Source of the DNA: an uncultured Anaerobutyricum sp.
GTDB lineage: Bacteria > Bacillota > Clostridia > Lachnospirales > Lachnospiraceae
Assembly (NCBI RefSeq): GCF_934307085.1
Contig: NZ_CAKRCF010000002.1
Span: forward strand, 1-64,000
Length of the DNA: 64,000 nucleotides
Reading direction: 5' to 3'
Position 1 is the first letter of the stretch. The number at the start of each line of letters is the position of its first letter. The notes beneath the pieces were generated by a model, which was given only the letters and a program-made list of their open reading frames with translations, searched no databases and was not told the origin of the DNA. Both the position numbers and the translations under genes were made by a program. Positions 25,761 through 35,177 of the stretch are shown one piece after another.

Positions 25761-27338
25761 TCAAATATCCTGTAACAAAAATTTATACTCTTTTTGTGCA
25801 AATCGGATGATTGTACCATCTTTTAATTTTGCCTGACTCCCTTTACGCATTTTCTTATCATTAATCCATGTTCCATTTGTTGAATTCATATCCTGAATGG
25901 TATATCCTTCACTTCCATCAATACGTATACTTTCTAAAATAATAGCATGTTCTCTACTGACAGTATTATCCTGTATTTCTAATTGATTTCCTCCCGCACT
26001 TCCAATATAAAATGGACAATCCTTTACCAGATAGATTATACCTGTTTCCTCTTCCCTGAGCATTGGACATAGATAATTATCTGAGATATTATTTATTCCA
26101 TTATCCCCAGATAAAATAGTGGTTCCTTCTCCATCTTCTTCCCATTCTACTTCTGTTTTTATCATTCTTTTTTCATTACTGCCTTTTCCTTTTACGTATT
26201 CCTTTTCTTTACTTACATTTTTTATATATTCTTTCTTATTACTTATATCCTGAACGATTCTTATTCTTCCTACACTCCACATTATTCCAAAAATACAAGT
26301 CAAAATCAATATTCCCCCGCCTATACTGTAGCGAAAAAGTAATTCTGTAAACTCTCCCTGTATTCCCGAATACACAAAAAATATTTCTAAACCAAGAGCG
26401 CCAATACCTATTATCAAAAAAAGAACGCTTAAACAAATATATATAATTTTCTGTTTATTTTGTTTTCTTCTCTTACTGTATTCTGCTTTATACTCCTTTT
26501 TGTTTTTTAAATTCTGTCTTTTTTGTTTATCTTCTCTTTCCCATTCTTTTGTCTGTCGTTTTTTCTTTAAATCTTCCTGGAAAAAACTTTCATAAGAGAC
26601 TCTTCCATCATTCAGTTGTTCTCTTTCCTTATGTATCTTGTCTTTATATACTTCTACATTCTCTAATTCTCTCCTTTCCAATTCTTCCTTATCCTTTTTC
26701 AGTTCTCCTGTATCATGGGACTCACCTATATTTTCCGATAAAATATACCTTTCTAATAATTCTTTCGAAAATCCTAGTTTCCGTATCTTATTATAAAAAC
26801 GATACATAAACTGAACAGCTTTTGTATCCTCATAATCTATCTGCGTAAGCATCCATGCAAAAAAAGATTCTATCTTGTCTTGAAAATCCAAACCTGCTTG
26901 CCTGCTACTTTGTAAATCCGATTCTTCCTGTATCAATAAAATCGTTTGAGGACAATAAATCCATTGTGTCTCCCCAGATGCTCCTATGTAAATATACTCT
27001 GGACAAAACTCTACACAATTCAAATCCAGCATATAGTTATCAATCTCTCCCAACAAGTCTATAATTCCCTGCAAAAGTTTCTCACACTCTTTTTGTGTAA
27101 ATCCTCTTTCTTTTTCTCTTTTCTTTAATGGCTGTTTTCCTGTAATATCAAATAAAAGACTTTTTTCTCCATCCTTTTCCCGAAGTTGTACCGGAATTAA
27201 TGTTTTTAATGAATTGCGTTTTAAAACTTCATATTCTACAGATAAATAATATTCCAACACTTTATCTTCTGTAAAAACCTCATTATCTACAATACGCTGT
27301 AATAAACAGGTATGTGTTCCTTCCTTTATAACCTCCAC
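25761..27338 (-). CDS. DUF6382 / FHA domain membrane protein
   Basis: 525 residues. Residues 1-190 match the DUF6382 N-terminal region found in such proteins. Residues 210-300 are highly charged (Lys/Glu). Two membrane segments lie at about 300-355. A C-terminal FHA domain (430-525) has FYIGSAGGNQLEIQDNTVSR, then REHAII and MNSTNGTWIND, so the phosphothreonine-binding Arg, Ser and Asn are present. The start is GTG with AAGAGG upstream. It is in the Tad locus between tadE and the rhomboid gene, pointing to a Ser/Thr kinase signal acting on pilus assembly. The kinase is not in the window. Confidence 0.85.
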   Translation of the reverse strand: MEVIKEGTHTCLLQRIVDNEVFTEDKVLEYYLSVEYEVLKRNSLKTLIPVQLREKDGEKSLLFDITGKQPLKKREKERGFTQKECEKLLQGIIDLLGEIDNYMLDLNCVEFCPEYIYIGASGETQWIYCPQTILLIQEESDLQSSRQAGLDFQDKIESFFAWMLTQIDYEDTKAVQFMYRFYNKIRKLGFSKELLERYILSENIGESHDTGELKKDKEELERRELENVEVYKDKIHKEREQLNDGRVSYESFFQEDLKKKRQTKEWEREDKQKRQNLKNKKEYKAEYSKRRKQNKQKIIYICLSVLFLIIGIGALGLEIFFVYSGIQGEFTELLFRYSIGGGILILTCIFGIMWSVGRIRIVQDISNKKEYIKNVSKEKEYVKGKGSNEKRMIKTEVEWEEDGEGTTILSGDNGINNISDNYLCPMLREEETGIIYLVKDCPFYIGSAGGNQLEIQDNTVSREHAIILESIRIDGSEGYTIQDMNSTNGTWINDKKMRKGSQAKLKDGTIIRFAQKEYKFLLQDI

Positions 27339-27401
27339 AATATGCCTCTTTCCCTTGGAATTAAACTAGTTTACAGAAATCATATTCCTCTATAATATTG
27401 A

Positions 27402-27917
27402 TTACTTCTTCGCCATTATCCTGCGCAATACCTCCTCCTCATTGGCTATGTCTGCCTTTCCATTGCATTTAAACTTCCATCCTGATATTCCGGCATATCT
27501 TCTACTTCCTAAAATAGGACTTAAATAACTTAATGACATTTGGACATATACTTTTTCTCCAGAAATTCTTATTTTATATCCCTTTAATGATGAAACATTT
27601 AATCTTGCATAAACTCTCTGTTTTAATCTTGACTTTGCCTTATCAGTAAGATTTACTCTTGATTTTTGCCACAGAAACCTTTTATTTCTTTTTATAAGCT
27701 TCTGTGAAACGTAATCTCCATCCTGAAGTCTTCCATCTGTTTTCCATACAGAAGCTATTTCATCTGATAAACGTAGTGTCTCGCTTTTAGCAACAGACAT
27801 ATCTATCAAAAACAAGCCAAAAAATAAATAAACAGCAATTATAATCAAAATTACCGGGACAATAACAGATGCTTCCACTGTCATCATTCCTCGATTATCC
27901 ATACTTTTATATTTCAT
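27402..27917 (-). CDS. tadE: TadE-like pseudopilin
   Basis: 171 residues. The N-terminus has a type IV-like prepilin site, NRG followed by MMTVEASV, with Glu at +5 of the mature protein, then a hydrophobic segment VIVPVILIIIAVYLFFGLFL. The rest is a beta-rich domain. TadE-type minor pilins prime or tip Flp pili outside the membrane. The ATG has a GGAGGAG site. It follows the second TadE-like gene at 21 bases. Confidence 0.82.
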   Translation of the reverse strand: MKYKSMDNRGMMTVEASVIVPVILIIIAVYLFFGLFLIDMSVAKSETLRLSDEIASVWKTDGRLQDGDYVSQKLIKRNKRFLWQKSRVNLTDKAKSRLKQRVYARLNVSSLKGYKIRISGEKVYVQMSLSYLSPILGSRRYAGISGWKFKCNGKADIANEEEVLRRIMAKK

Positions 27918-27938
27918 AAAATAATGTCTCCTCCATAT

Positions 27939-28877
27939 TTATTTTTGAGATGCACATCGAGAACATGGACGTAATCCCCCAACATCATTCAACCGTACAG
28001 TCTGTATCGTTCTTTTTAACCCAGAACATCCCAGAGAAGAATGATAACAATTACCATATATTGTTACAAATAAAACAGAAGGTATCATTCCCTTATGAAT
28101 ACATTTTTCACATGCATCATATTTTGATGAATGAAGAATTTCCTGTATTCCTTTGCTTCCGCTAATCTTAAGACAAATATGGGAACAAGATGCATCTTTA
28201 TGATACACAACTCCATTCTCTGCGACATATACAATAGGATTCGCTCCTATATCATCAGATTCTCCCTGATGTTTTACATATCCTGAAAATATTCTTCTCT
28301 TTATCACTGTTTTTTTCCGAAATCGAACCGAAGGGAAAAAGGGAACTGCCATTTTTAACGTATATTCCGCTTTCAATCGTACTGTCTGTCCCGATGCTAA
28401 TGCGGAAGATACTTTTATTCCTCTTCGTCCGCCTTCTATCATATTCTCACATAAAGAGCTTCCATCATATATCAAGAAAAATATTCCTCTGGCATTTCCA
28501 TTACTTGAAATCTTTCCAGTATTACTCTTCCCCTGTTCTTCTGACATTTCTGAAGCAAAATGAACTACCTGTTGCTTTGCGTATACCTTCGCAGTTTGTG
28601 ACATTGCATGATGAATTTCTGTTTCTATCAAAACCATCTGGATCAGACCAATAAAACAGACTAATGCACATAAAAAAACAGGAAATACCAGCGATGCTTC
28701 TACTGTGACGGATGCATGACAGGAGTCAAAGCAGGATGCTCTACTCTTCTTATGTAAAACTTTTTCTTCGACCCGTGCCTGGAGAGACTTTTCTTTTTTT
28801 GTCGAATTATTTACCGAACATTTAACATTGCACACTCTATGTAAGGAGTATATTATTATGTATTTTAAAAAGAGCAC
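27939..28877 (-). CDS. TadE-like pseudopilin with C-terminal double Cys/His domain
   Basis: About 312 residues; the start is uncertain (a GTG at 28877 with a loose GGGGTGAAG site). After a basic leader of about 55 residues comes a prepilin-like segment, SVTVEASLVFPVFLCALVCF, with Ala rather than Gly at -1. The C-terminal 100 residues hold two related units: VVYHKDASCSHICLKI with YDACEKC, then CYHSSLGCSGLKRTI with LRPCSRC. Each has the YH-x(4,5)-C ... C-x2-C arrangement seen at the end of some secreted nucleases and competence-related proteins, probably a zinc or disulfide module. Such a tail on a TadE protein is uncommon. Confidence 0.75.
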   Translation of the reverse strand: MLFLKYIIIYSLHRVCNVKCSVNNSTKKEKSLQARVEEKVLHKKSRASCFDSCHASVTVEASLVFPVFLCALVCFIGLIQMVLIETEIHHAMSQTAKVYAKQQVVHFASEMSEEQGKSNTGKISSNGNARGIFFLIYDGSSLCENMIEGGRRGIKVSSALASGQTVRLKAEYTLKMAVPFFPSVRFRKKTVIKRRIFSGYVKHQGESDDIGANPIVYVAENGVVYHKDASCSHICLKISGSKGIQEILHSSKYDACEKCIHKGMIPSVLFVTIYGNCYHSSLGCSGLKRTIQTVRLNDVGGLRPCSRCASQK

Positions 28878-28938
28878 CCTGCTTCACCCCCTCCCAACAG
28901 GTATCCCCACACAGAAGATACCTGCACTGCTTTTAGCT

Positions 28939-30567
28939 CTAATAATTATTTTGCCTCTCTATATTCATATTTATTGTTCCAATAGAAAAATCTACTTTCC
29001 ATTTATAAGAAAACAAACATTTTTCCATTAAAAATCCCGGCTCTTTATATGCCACATTTAGCTGCATAATATCCATCATTCGATAGCACAAACCTTCTGA
29101 TTGTCCTTTTAGTAATAATAATATCTTCAAAAAATCCTGATACGATATATTCTCCTTTCCCTTTTTTACTGGCTTTTTTTCTTTTAATTGACTGACCATA
29201 GTGCTTAATTCAAGATTCCAGTTGCTCTGACTCTTTATCAGAGGAATTTTCCCACCAGTAAGTAATGTATGTAGTTCTAATAAAGATTCTCCATAACTTA
29301 AGGCTACCCTTATAAGTACCTGCACTGCCTTCATTGCCTGTGGCATACCCATAAATCCACTTACGGCGGCTGCCATTGTATCTATTTGTGCCTTGAGATA
29401 TACATTCTTGCCTGATAATACATAATTCGTCATAAAGCGTAATGCCATAATCTGATTAGCTACCATTTTAAGATTCTCAAGATCTGAGCTTTTTCCATTG
29501 ATAAGATATTCTGTCTCATAAAAAAGTGCTCTACCAGTACTATCCGCCTCCCCTTTTGTTTTATTACTTGGCTGTTTTCCTGCTTTTTTCTGTCCACCTA
29601 CCTGATAACACGAAAAATATTCTTCTATATAAGGAACTATATAATTATCTTTTGTAAATAACACATTATTATCAACAGAGATATTTCCTGAAAATAAATT
29701 TTTAATCTCTTTTATATTCAAAAGAGAAAAATCACTTATCTTGTCCGCTAATTCTTCTTTTCCAAAAGATAAAATATCTCCTCTGCTTTTTGAAGGAAGA
29801 TTATCTAATGAAATACTTTGTTTTGAAAGGTTTTCTGGATTCTCCACTGCATAAAATAATACTCCTGTCTTCATCAATGTCTGGATTGCTTCTTTGATTT
29901 CTTTCCATGTTGTACGTTCCTTGATAACCTCAGGACTTAACGGTTGTTCTTCTGTCTCTTGTGCCTTCTCTTGTATATTATCTGTCGTATCTTCCTGCAC
30001 TTTGTCTGCATCTAAACTTTTCTCTACTTCTTGCTCCTTTTTTTCTGCTTCCGCAACATCTTTTTCACACTGCTGTCTGTCTTTATCATTCCCCGTCACA
30101 TTTTTTATTATATTCTCAATATTGTCTTTTCGTTTTTTCTTCTCCCGATACTTCATCCACTCCCGAATCTCATGTTTAAGATATAATCCATTCTCTTCTA
30201 CTACAGTCTTTTCGTCTACAATCTCAATAGAATTACAATGAATATTGAAAAATGAATTTCCAGAAAAATATTGATTGATATATTCCTTTCCATCCGATAA
30301 AATATATTCTTTTTCTCGAGGATCAAGAAAAAATACATGGTAATTTTTAAAAAGTTCTTTATTATAGTTTGCCATAATATTCTCTCCTGCACTTTTTACC
30401 GCATCTTCTGCAAGATAGCTGGAACTATAATTCTGTACTCCTTCCATAACAGCCCACGAAAATCCCAGTAAAACTAAAAACAATAAGGCAAGAAATACCG
30501 TAATCTGTCCCTTTTCATTAGAGCATATATTATATATCGCTTTTTTCTGCTGGAACCATTTATTCAT
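28939..30567 (-). CDS. DUF5702 protein, TadG-like pilus locus component
   Basis: 542 residues. The N-terminus NEKGQITVFLALLFLVLLGF looks like a prepilin-type signal with Phe instead of Glu at +5, followed by the DUF5702 pattern with LAEDAVKSAGENIMANYN and LFKNYHVFFLDP near 50-85. Residues 150-215 are acidic and Gln-rich. The remainder has no recognised domain. DUF5702 proteins occur in Lachnospiraceae Tad loci in the place of TadG, so an extracellular minor pilin or assembly role is inferred. It begins 4 bases after the Flp pilin gene, and its start is probably translationally coupled. Confidence 0.8.
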   Translation of the reverse strand: MNKWFQQKKAIYNICSNEKGQITVFLALLFLVLLGFSWAVMEGVQNYSSSYLAEDAVKSAGENIMANYNKELFKNYHVFFLDPREKEYILSDGKEYINQYFSGNSFFNIHCNSIEIVDEKTVVEENGLYLKHEIREWMKYREKKKRKDNIENIIKNVTGNDKDRQQCEKDVAEAEKKEQEVEKSLDADKVQEDTTDNIQEKAQETEEQPLSPEVIKERTTWKEIKEAIQTLMKTGVLFYAVENPENLSKQSISLDNLPSKSRGDILSFGKEELADKISDFSLLNIKEIKNLFSGNISVDNNVLFTKDNYIVPYIEEYFSCYQVGGQKKAGKQPSNKTKGEADSTGRALFYETEYLINGKSSDLENLKMVANQIMALRFMTNYVLSGKNVYLKAQIDTMAAAVSGFMGMPQAMKAVQVLIRVALSYGESLLELHTLLTGGKIPLIKSQSNWNLELSTMVSQLKEKKPVKKGKENISYQDFLKILLLLKGQSEGLCYRMMDIMQLNVAYKEPGFLMEKCLFSYKWKVDFSIGTINMNIERQNNY

Positions 30568-30571
30568 ATGT

Positions 30572-30796
30572 TTATTTTATTGATCCTGCATTTTTCTGTA
30601 TTGTAGAAAAGATTGAAGCAACCACACTCTTAATATTTGTCTGGAAAATAATCACCAGACCAATTAGCACTACGATAATCAATATGACTTCTACTACTCC
30701 CATTCCATCCTGAGAAGATAAGATGGACTTCATTTTATTTACCCTGCCAAATAACCATGCTCCTGCTCGTCCTTTTTTTATTTTAGAAAATAACAT
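30572..30796 (-). CDS. flp1: Flp1-family type IVb pilin
   Basis: 74 residues; the major pilin candidate of the Tad locus. A basic leader of about 30 residues ends in SQDG, followed by MGVVEVILIIVVLIGLVIIF, giving the conserved Glu at +5 and one hydrophobic helix. A short hydrophilic tail follows. The mature protein would be about 42 residues. The start has an AAAGGAG site. No prepilin peptidase gene is present in the locus, so processing depends on one encoded elsewhere. Confidence 0.88.
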   Translation of the reverse strand: MLFSKIKKGRAGAWLFGRVNKMKSILSSQDGMGVVEVILIIVVLIGLVIIFQTNIKSVVASIFSTIQKNAGSIK

Positions 30797-30812
30797 AATA
30801 TTCTCCTTTCTG

Positions 30813-32156
30813 CTAAAATCCCTGAAATCGAATTAACGCTGGATACATTACCAACAACATTACTTCACTCAGCAATAAAATCATGGGAAATAATAATCTA
30901 GTTGCCGCTTCTTCTCCTTCCTTTCTTGCACGATCCACTCTCTTCCGAAAAGCTTCTTTTTCTTCTGTTTCCATTAATACTGCTGCTTCTTTAGCCCCTT
31001 TCGTAAAACTCTGAATCAAAATAAGTGAAAGCTTCTGATAGCTGTCGGTTCGAAACTGCATTCCCCAGTTATGACACGCTTCCTTCTGGCTTATCCCATT
31101 ATTCATCTGCTGTTCCATAAGCATAATTCTCTCAAAAGCATACTTTTTTTGCTTACTTTGTTTCTTTTGTCTCTGATAATTGTTACTTATTCGTCTTACT
31201 GCAGAAAAAAATGATAATCCAGCTCCCATATATAACGTAAGTAAATGAACAATCACAGGAAAATCTCTCTCTGCTTCTATCTGACATTTATCGCCCTTTT
31301 CCCGAAGCTTCATATAATTATGTAACGGAATCAGTAAACCTATGGTAATAAATAAAATAATAAGGCCCATACTTCCTATCCCATTTTGTCCAGTTCCTAT
31401 TTGTATACCTTTATAAGTAGTCGGTATTCTTATTTTTTCCCCATATCTACTTTTTTGTTCCTTTTTCTTTAAATACTGTTCCACTTTATAAAACTTATTA
31501 TGTCGAAAAGTATCTGGCTTAGAAAAAATCTGAATCTTATATTTCCTGATTTCTTCATACTGCTTATAAGATGCCTTTACTGTAATATATGTAATATGAC
31601 TCTCCCCATTTTTTAACTTATTCTGTTCTTTTTTATTCAAAGTTCCATCCAGAAAAATATAGCCATCTTCTAAAAATTCATATGCAATTTCAAATGGATA
31701 TCCTTCTATATTTTCTGGTAAACTTAACGATGTTGTAACTTTATTTAATCCTGTATTTTTTCCTGCTACCTTTCTTTTTAATTCTTTAAAGAATTGTTTA
31801 TATATTTTCCTTATCTGTTTGTCTGACAATTCCTGCTCACTTAGCTTATAGTTTATCTTCTTGTTCTCTTTATCTTTTTTTAGAGAAACCTGTATCTCTT
31901 TCATTCCCTGTCCAAATGGATTCCTCTCAAAAACAATATACTTCGGAAAAAAAATCATACTGAAAATTAATATTATCAAAAGAATAATACCTATCACTAC
32001 TTCCGCTAATATGATTCTTCCCTGCTTCATAAAAAACTGTTCTGTTTCTCTCTCAATCCATTCTTCTGAACTGGCATACTGATTTTCTAAATCTTTCTTT
32101 ACCCTTTGTTTCATCTTCCACTTCCACTCGAAAGGAACTTTTCTCCAGATTATCAA
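30813..32156 (-). CDS. tadC: TadC-like type II secretion F-family protein
   Basis: About 447 residues; the start is uncertain (TTG at 32156 with a weak site; an ATG at 32114 is also possible). The C-terminal 150 residues are a GspF/TadC domain with FPVIVHLLTLYMGAGLSFF near 300 and a last membrane segment. There are four hydrophobic stretches in total. A large insert of about 200 residues (about 65-260) between the first and second membrane segments is predicted to lie outside and is rich in Lys and Tyr; ordinary TadC proteins lack it. TadB and TadC form the inner membrane platform. Confidence 0.82.
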   Translation of the reverse strand: MIIWRKVPFEWKWKMKQRVKKDLENQYASSEEWIERETEQFFMKQGRIILAEVVIGIILLIILIFSMIFFPKYIVFERNPFGQGMKEIQVSLKKDKENKKINYKLSEQELSDKQIRKIYKQFFKELKRKVAGKNTGLNKVTTSLSLPENIEGYPFEIAYEFLEDGYIFLDGTLNKKEQNKLKNGESHITYITVKASYKQYEEIRKYKIQIFSKPDTFRHNKFYKVEQYLKKKEQKSRYGEKIRIPTTYKGIQIGTGQNGIGSMGLIILFITIGLLIPLHNYMKLREKGDKCQIEAERDFPVIVHLLTLYMGAGLSFFSAVRRISNNYQRQKKQSKQKKYAFERIMLMEQQMNNGISQKEACHNWGMQFRTDSYQKLSLILIQSFTKGAKEAAVLMETEEKEAFRKRVDRARKEGEEAATRLLFPMILLLSEVMLLVMYPALIRFQGF

Positions 32157-32301
32157 TAAAAAATCTTCACTTATCAGCCTTACTTTATTCTTTAAAATTT
32201 TTAACCCACACCTTCACCCCGCATTACAATTTAAATTAAAAAAGCACTCTTTTATCCTGCAACCTTTCAAAATCTCATCATCTCTCCTGGAGTATGTTTG
32301 A

Positions 32302-33051
32302 TCAGAATTGTACATCCATAATTCTTTCTGACCAGAAAAAACAAAAAACAGTGATTGCAATTATAGCAGACATAACCATATGTCCCCATATAGATGTATA
32401 AAAGCACTCTACATATTCAGGATTCGCCAGACGTAGATAAGTGAGAACAAGAAATGGCATAGATAGCATAATATTTTTTTCAAACAACTTACCGCTAAGA
32501 AGAATCTTTATCTCCTCCTCAACATCCATCTTATACTTTAAGTGCTGCATTGTTCTTTTTAAAATCTCTACCATATTTCCACCTGTACTCCGCACAATCT
32601 CTATGACTACCGCAAACTGCCTCGCCTCTTCTAACTCTGTATAACTAGAAAAATCCATGAGTAACCGTTCTGGTGCTATATGTAATTCCAATCCCTGCAC
32701 AATTCTTCTCATCTGCTTTATCATCGGGTTTCTCTGATGCTGATATAAACTTTCTAACTCCTTCAACGCTATTCTAAAAGCATTCTCCAGAGAATAACCA
32801 GCCTGAAGAGAAGTCATCAGTGACTGTAACAAATCCTGGAATCCCTTCTCATATAATTTCTTTTTCTTTGCTGCCTCTCTTTCTTTTAAAATTTTAAAAC
32901 AGGGAATAAGTAATACTTGCTCTGGCAAAATCCACCTCATATCCCCATAACATAAAAAATTCAATAGAAAAATAATACCTTCTCCAATTATAAAGAACCG
33001 GGCATCCTGTAAATACTTCTCTCTTTTGCCACACTCATTCCTCGCCTTCAC
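32302..33051 (-). CDS. tadB: TadB-like type II secretion F-family protein
   Basis: 249 residues, shorter than classic TadB (about 320). A GspF domain spans about 55-215 with the family text LLQSLMTSLQAGYSLENAF near 70 and EEIKILLSGKLFEKNIM near 177. Membrane segments flank it. It is the partner of TadC in the platform that couples the ATPase to pilin movement. The start is GTG inside the end of the ATPase gene (17-base overlap). A 145-base gap separates it from tadC. Confidence 0.85.
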   Translation of the reverse strand: MKARNECGKREKYLQDARFFIIGEGIIFLLNFLCYGDMRWILPEQVLLIPCFKILKEREAAKKKKLYEKGFQDLLQSLMTSLQAGYSLENAFRIALKELESLYQHQRNPMIKQMRRIVQGLELHIAPERLLMDFSSYTELEEARQFAVVIEIVRSTGGNMVEILKRTMQHLKYKMDVEEEIKILLSGKLFEKNIMLSMPFLVLTYLRLANPEYVECFYTSIWGHMVMSAIIAITVFCFFWSERIMDVQF

Positions 33052-34273
33052 AAAATGTCTTCACCGCCTCACAGTAAGCTTCATACTGTCCATAACTTTT
33101 CATCTTTTCTGTATGGAAAAGTTCTCCCGTCATTCTTAATTCAGAACTTTCCCCATCATACCGAAATAATGTCTGTATTATATATTCCGTTCTGCTATAA
33201 TCCTTCACTTCACATATTTCTAATATTCTTCTTTCTCCTGTCGTCAACCTTCCCAAATGAATAAGAATCTCCACAGATGATGCTATCAATCCCTGTATCG
33301 CCCCCAAAGGCATATCCATCCCCATTAAAACCATCGTCTCCAATCTACGTAGGGCATCCCTGCATGAATTCGCATGTATCGACGAAAAAGATCCGCTGTG
33401 CCCTGTTGATAATGCCTGCAACATTGACATCGCCTCTACTCCCCTGACTTCTCCTACTATAATTCTGTCCGGACGCATTCGCAGACATGCCTTAATTAAA
33501 TCCTGCATCGTTATCTCATTCTCACCTTCTATATTGGCATTCCTTGTCTCCAGACGTACAAGATTCTCCACATGAAAAAACTGAAGCTCCGCAGAATCTT
33601 CTATCGTAATCACTCGCTCTGACCCACCTATATATTCTGCAAGGGCATTCAACAGAGAGGATTTACCTGAATTGGTCGAACCACTAATAAGAATATTATA
33701 CTTACCTTTTACCAGTGCTGAGAGGATTCCTGTAAGCTGTGGTGGAAATTCTCCAAATGCAAGTAACTGCTCAATTGTCATTCCTCCTTTTAAAAACTTA
33801 CGAATCGTAATGACCGGTCCTTCCAAAGATACCGGCGGTAATACAATATGTACTCTCGATCCATCTGGTAGTCGACTATCTACAATAGGAGAAGCTTCAT
33901 TAACCATACGATTGGTCGGGGCTACAATCTGTTCCACAAGACGATACACATCTGCCTCCTCCGCAAAACAATCTTTTGTTCTCCTTACTACTCCATTCTG
34001 CTCTACAAAAATGCGTGAAGAACCAATAACCATAATCTCACTTATGCTGCTATCTTCTAAATATTTCTCCAGAACATCAAATCCTCGTATAGAGTAAAAC
34101 ATCTGTCTTCTCAGTTCCTTTTTCTCTGATAAAGTGCCATATTCCATATGTCCCGAATGCAAGATTACTCTATCTATCTCCCGGTATACATCCTCATCAC
34201 TAACATAGGATGTCCTTCCATCCATCCGATGTAAAATCTGCTCCCGAAGAGCTTTCTTACCAGACACCTCCAT
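33035..34273 (-). CDS. cpaF: Tad pilus assembly ATPase (CpaF/TadA type)
   Basis: 412 residues; hexameric secretion ATPase of the type II/IV family in the cytosol. It has an N-terminal domain to about 130, then VDSRLPDGSRVHIVLPPV near 148, Walker A LISGSTNSGKSSLLNAL near 200, the Asp box TIEDSAELQF near 226, Walker B-type MRPDRIIVGEVRG near 265 and the His box SGHSGSFSSIHANS near 290. It drives pilin extrusion with TadB and TadC. It overlaps tadZ by 17 bases upstream and tadB by 17 downstream. Confidence 0.93.
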   Translation of the reverse strand: MEVSGKKALREQILHRMDGRTSYVSDEDVYREIDRVILHSGHMEYGTLSEKKELRRQMFYSIRGFDVLEKYLEDSSISEIMVIGSSRIFVEQNGVVRRTKDCFAEEADVYRLVEQIVAPTNRMVNEASPIVDSRLPDGSRVHIVLPPVSLEGPVITIRKFLKGGMTIEQLLAFGEFPPQLTGILSALVKGKYNILISGSTNSGKSSLLNALAEYIGGSERVITIEDSAELQFFHVENLVRLETRNANIEGENEITMQDLIKACLRMRPDRIIVGEVRGVEAMSMLQALSTGHSGSFSSIHANSCRDALRRLETMVLMGMDMPLGAIQGLIASSVEILIHLGRLTTGERRILEICEVKDYSRTEYIIQTLFRYDGESSELRMTGELFHTEKMKSYGQYEAYCEAVKTFCEGEE

Positions 34274-35177
34274 CTAAAAAATCCTCCCTGTATACTCGCT
34301 TCCATGTATCCTGTTCTAACTCCTTCACATTCATTATCTGCTCTAAACGATTACAAAACAGATTCTGCCGTACATTCTTTTTTGAATCTATTAATATGAC
34401 CTGATCAAAATATCGTATGATGTCTAAATTAGCAACAAAACCGTTCCCTGCCCCCCAAAATACCTCTCTGTAACGACTCTCTCTTTTTACTTTATCAAAA
34501 AACCAAATATAATCTTCTTCCGTTAATTCTCTCAGATAAAAATACATATCTGGTGAATGTAGGATCTTCTTGTCTCCTTCCTCTATGAGCATATCTTCTA
34601 ATAATTCTAAAACATTCTCCTCTCTAAGATGAATGTAATAGCATAAATCTCCCATATCTCCACCATTTGTTGACATATTCTCCTCTACTTGATATCCAAG
34701 GTCTTCTGCACCTAAATATAAGTCTCCTGGTTTCATAAGAGCCTTCGCTATTCCAAGAAGATTCTCCTCATAAATTGGTGAATATATCATAGTTATCTTT
34801 GCAGTCAGATATCTACCTCCCTCTCCTGATTCTGATACATCATTCTCTTCTGATAAAATTCCTGTAATTCTATCTAGTAGCTCTCTTGGATTATGATATT
34901 TACAAAATCCATCTTCATTCTCTTTACAGGTTAATAAAATCAAATGATTCCTTTCCCTTTCCATAAATTCTTTTTCATCATCAGATAATCGACCAAAGAA
35001 CCTTTCCTCAAGAAGATAAATATCTGCTTTCTCCTCAAAAGAAAGAACCCCTTCCACTGTAGTAAACTGATATACATGTATTGATGGCGTAAGATGATTC
35101 TCCAGATATCTAACCAGCCTTCTACCGTACTCTCCTTCCTCTCCTATAATAATCGTGTGAATATCTGTAAAATCCAT
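34257..35177 (-). CDS. tadZ: Degenerate TadZ/CpaE-like localisation protein
   Basis: 306 residues, first gene of the Tad locus. Residues 1-115 form a receiver-like fold (TIIIGEEGEYGRRLVRYL, then ADIYLLEE). The C-terminal part looks like a MinD/ParA-type fold, but where the P-loop should lie the sequence is TMIYSPIYEENLLGIAKAL, without GKGGxGKT, so ATP binding is doubtful. IDSKKNVRQNLFCNRLEQIM near 275 corresponds to the end of the fold. TadZ places the pilus machine at the pole. Assignment rests on position and fold-like pattern rather than strong motifs. The ATG has an AAAGGAG site. Confidence 0.65.
   Translation of the reverse strand: MDFTDIHTIIIGEEGEYGRRLVRYLENHLTPSIHVYQFTTVEGVLSFEEKADIYLLEERFFGRLSDDEKEFMERERNHLILLTCKENEDGFCKYHNPRELLDRITGILSEENDVSESGEGGRYLTAKITMIYSPIYEENLLGIAKALMKPGDLYLGAEDLGYQVEENMSTNGGDMGDLCYYIHLREENVLELLEDMLIEEGDKKILHSPDMYFYLRELTEEDYIWFFDKVKRESRYREVFWGAGNGFVANLDIIRYFDQVILIDSKKNVRQNLFCNRLEQIMNVKELEQDTWKRVYREDFLDGGVW

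Noticed and set aside
24642-35177. Tad locus as a genomic island
   Set aside because: No integrase, flanking tRNA or direct repeats are seen at its borders; only the dispersed elements flank it, and the genes have the base composition of their neighbours as far as can be judged by eye.
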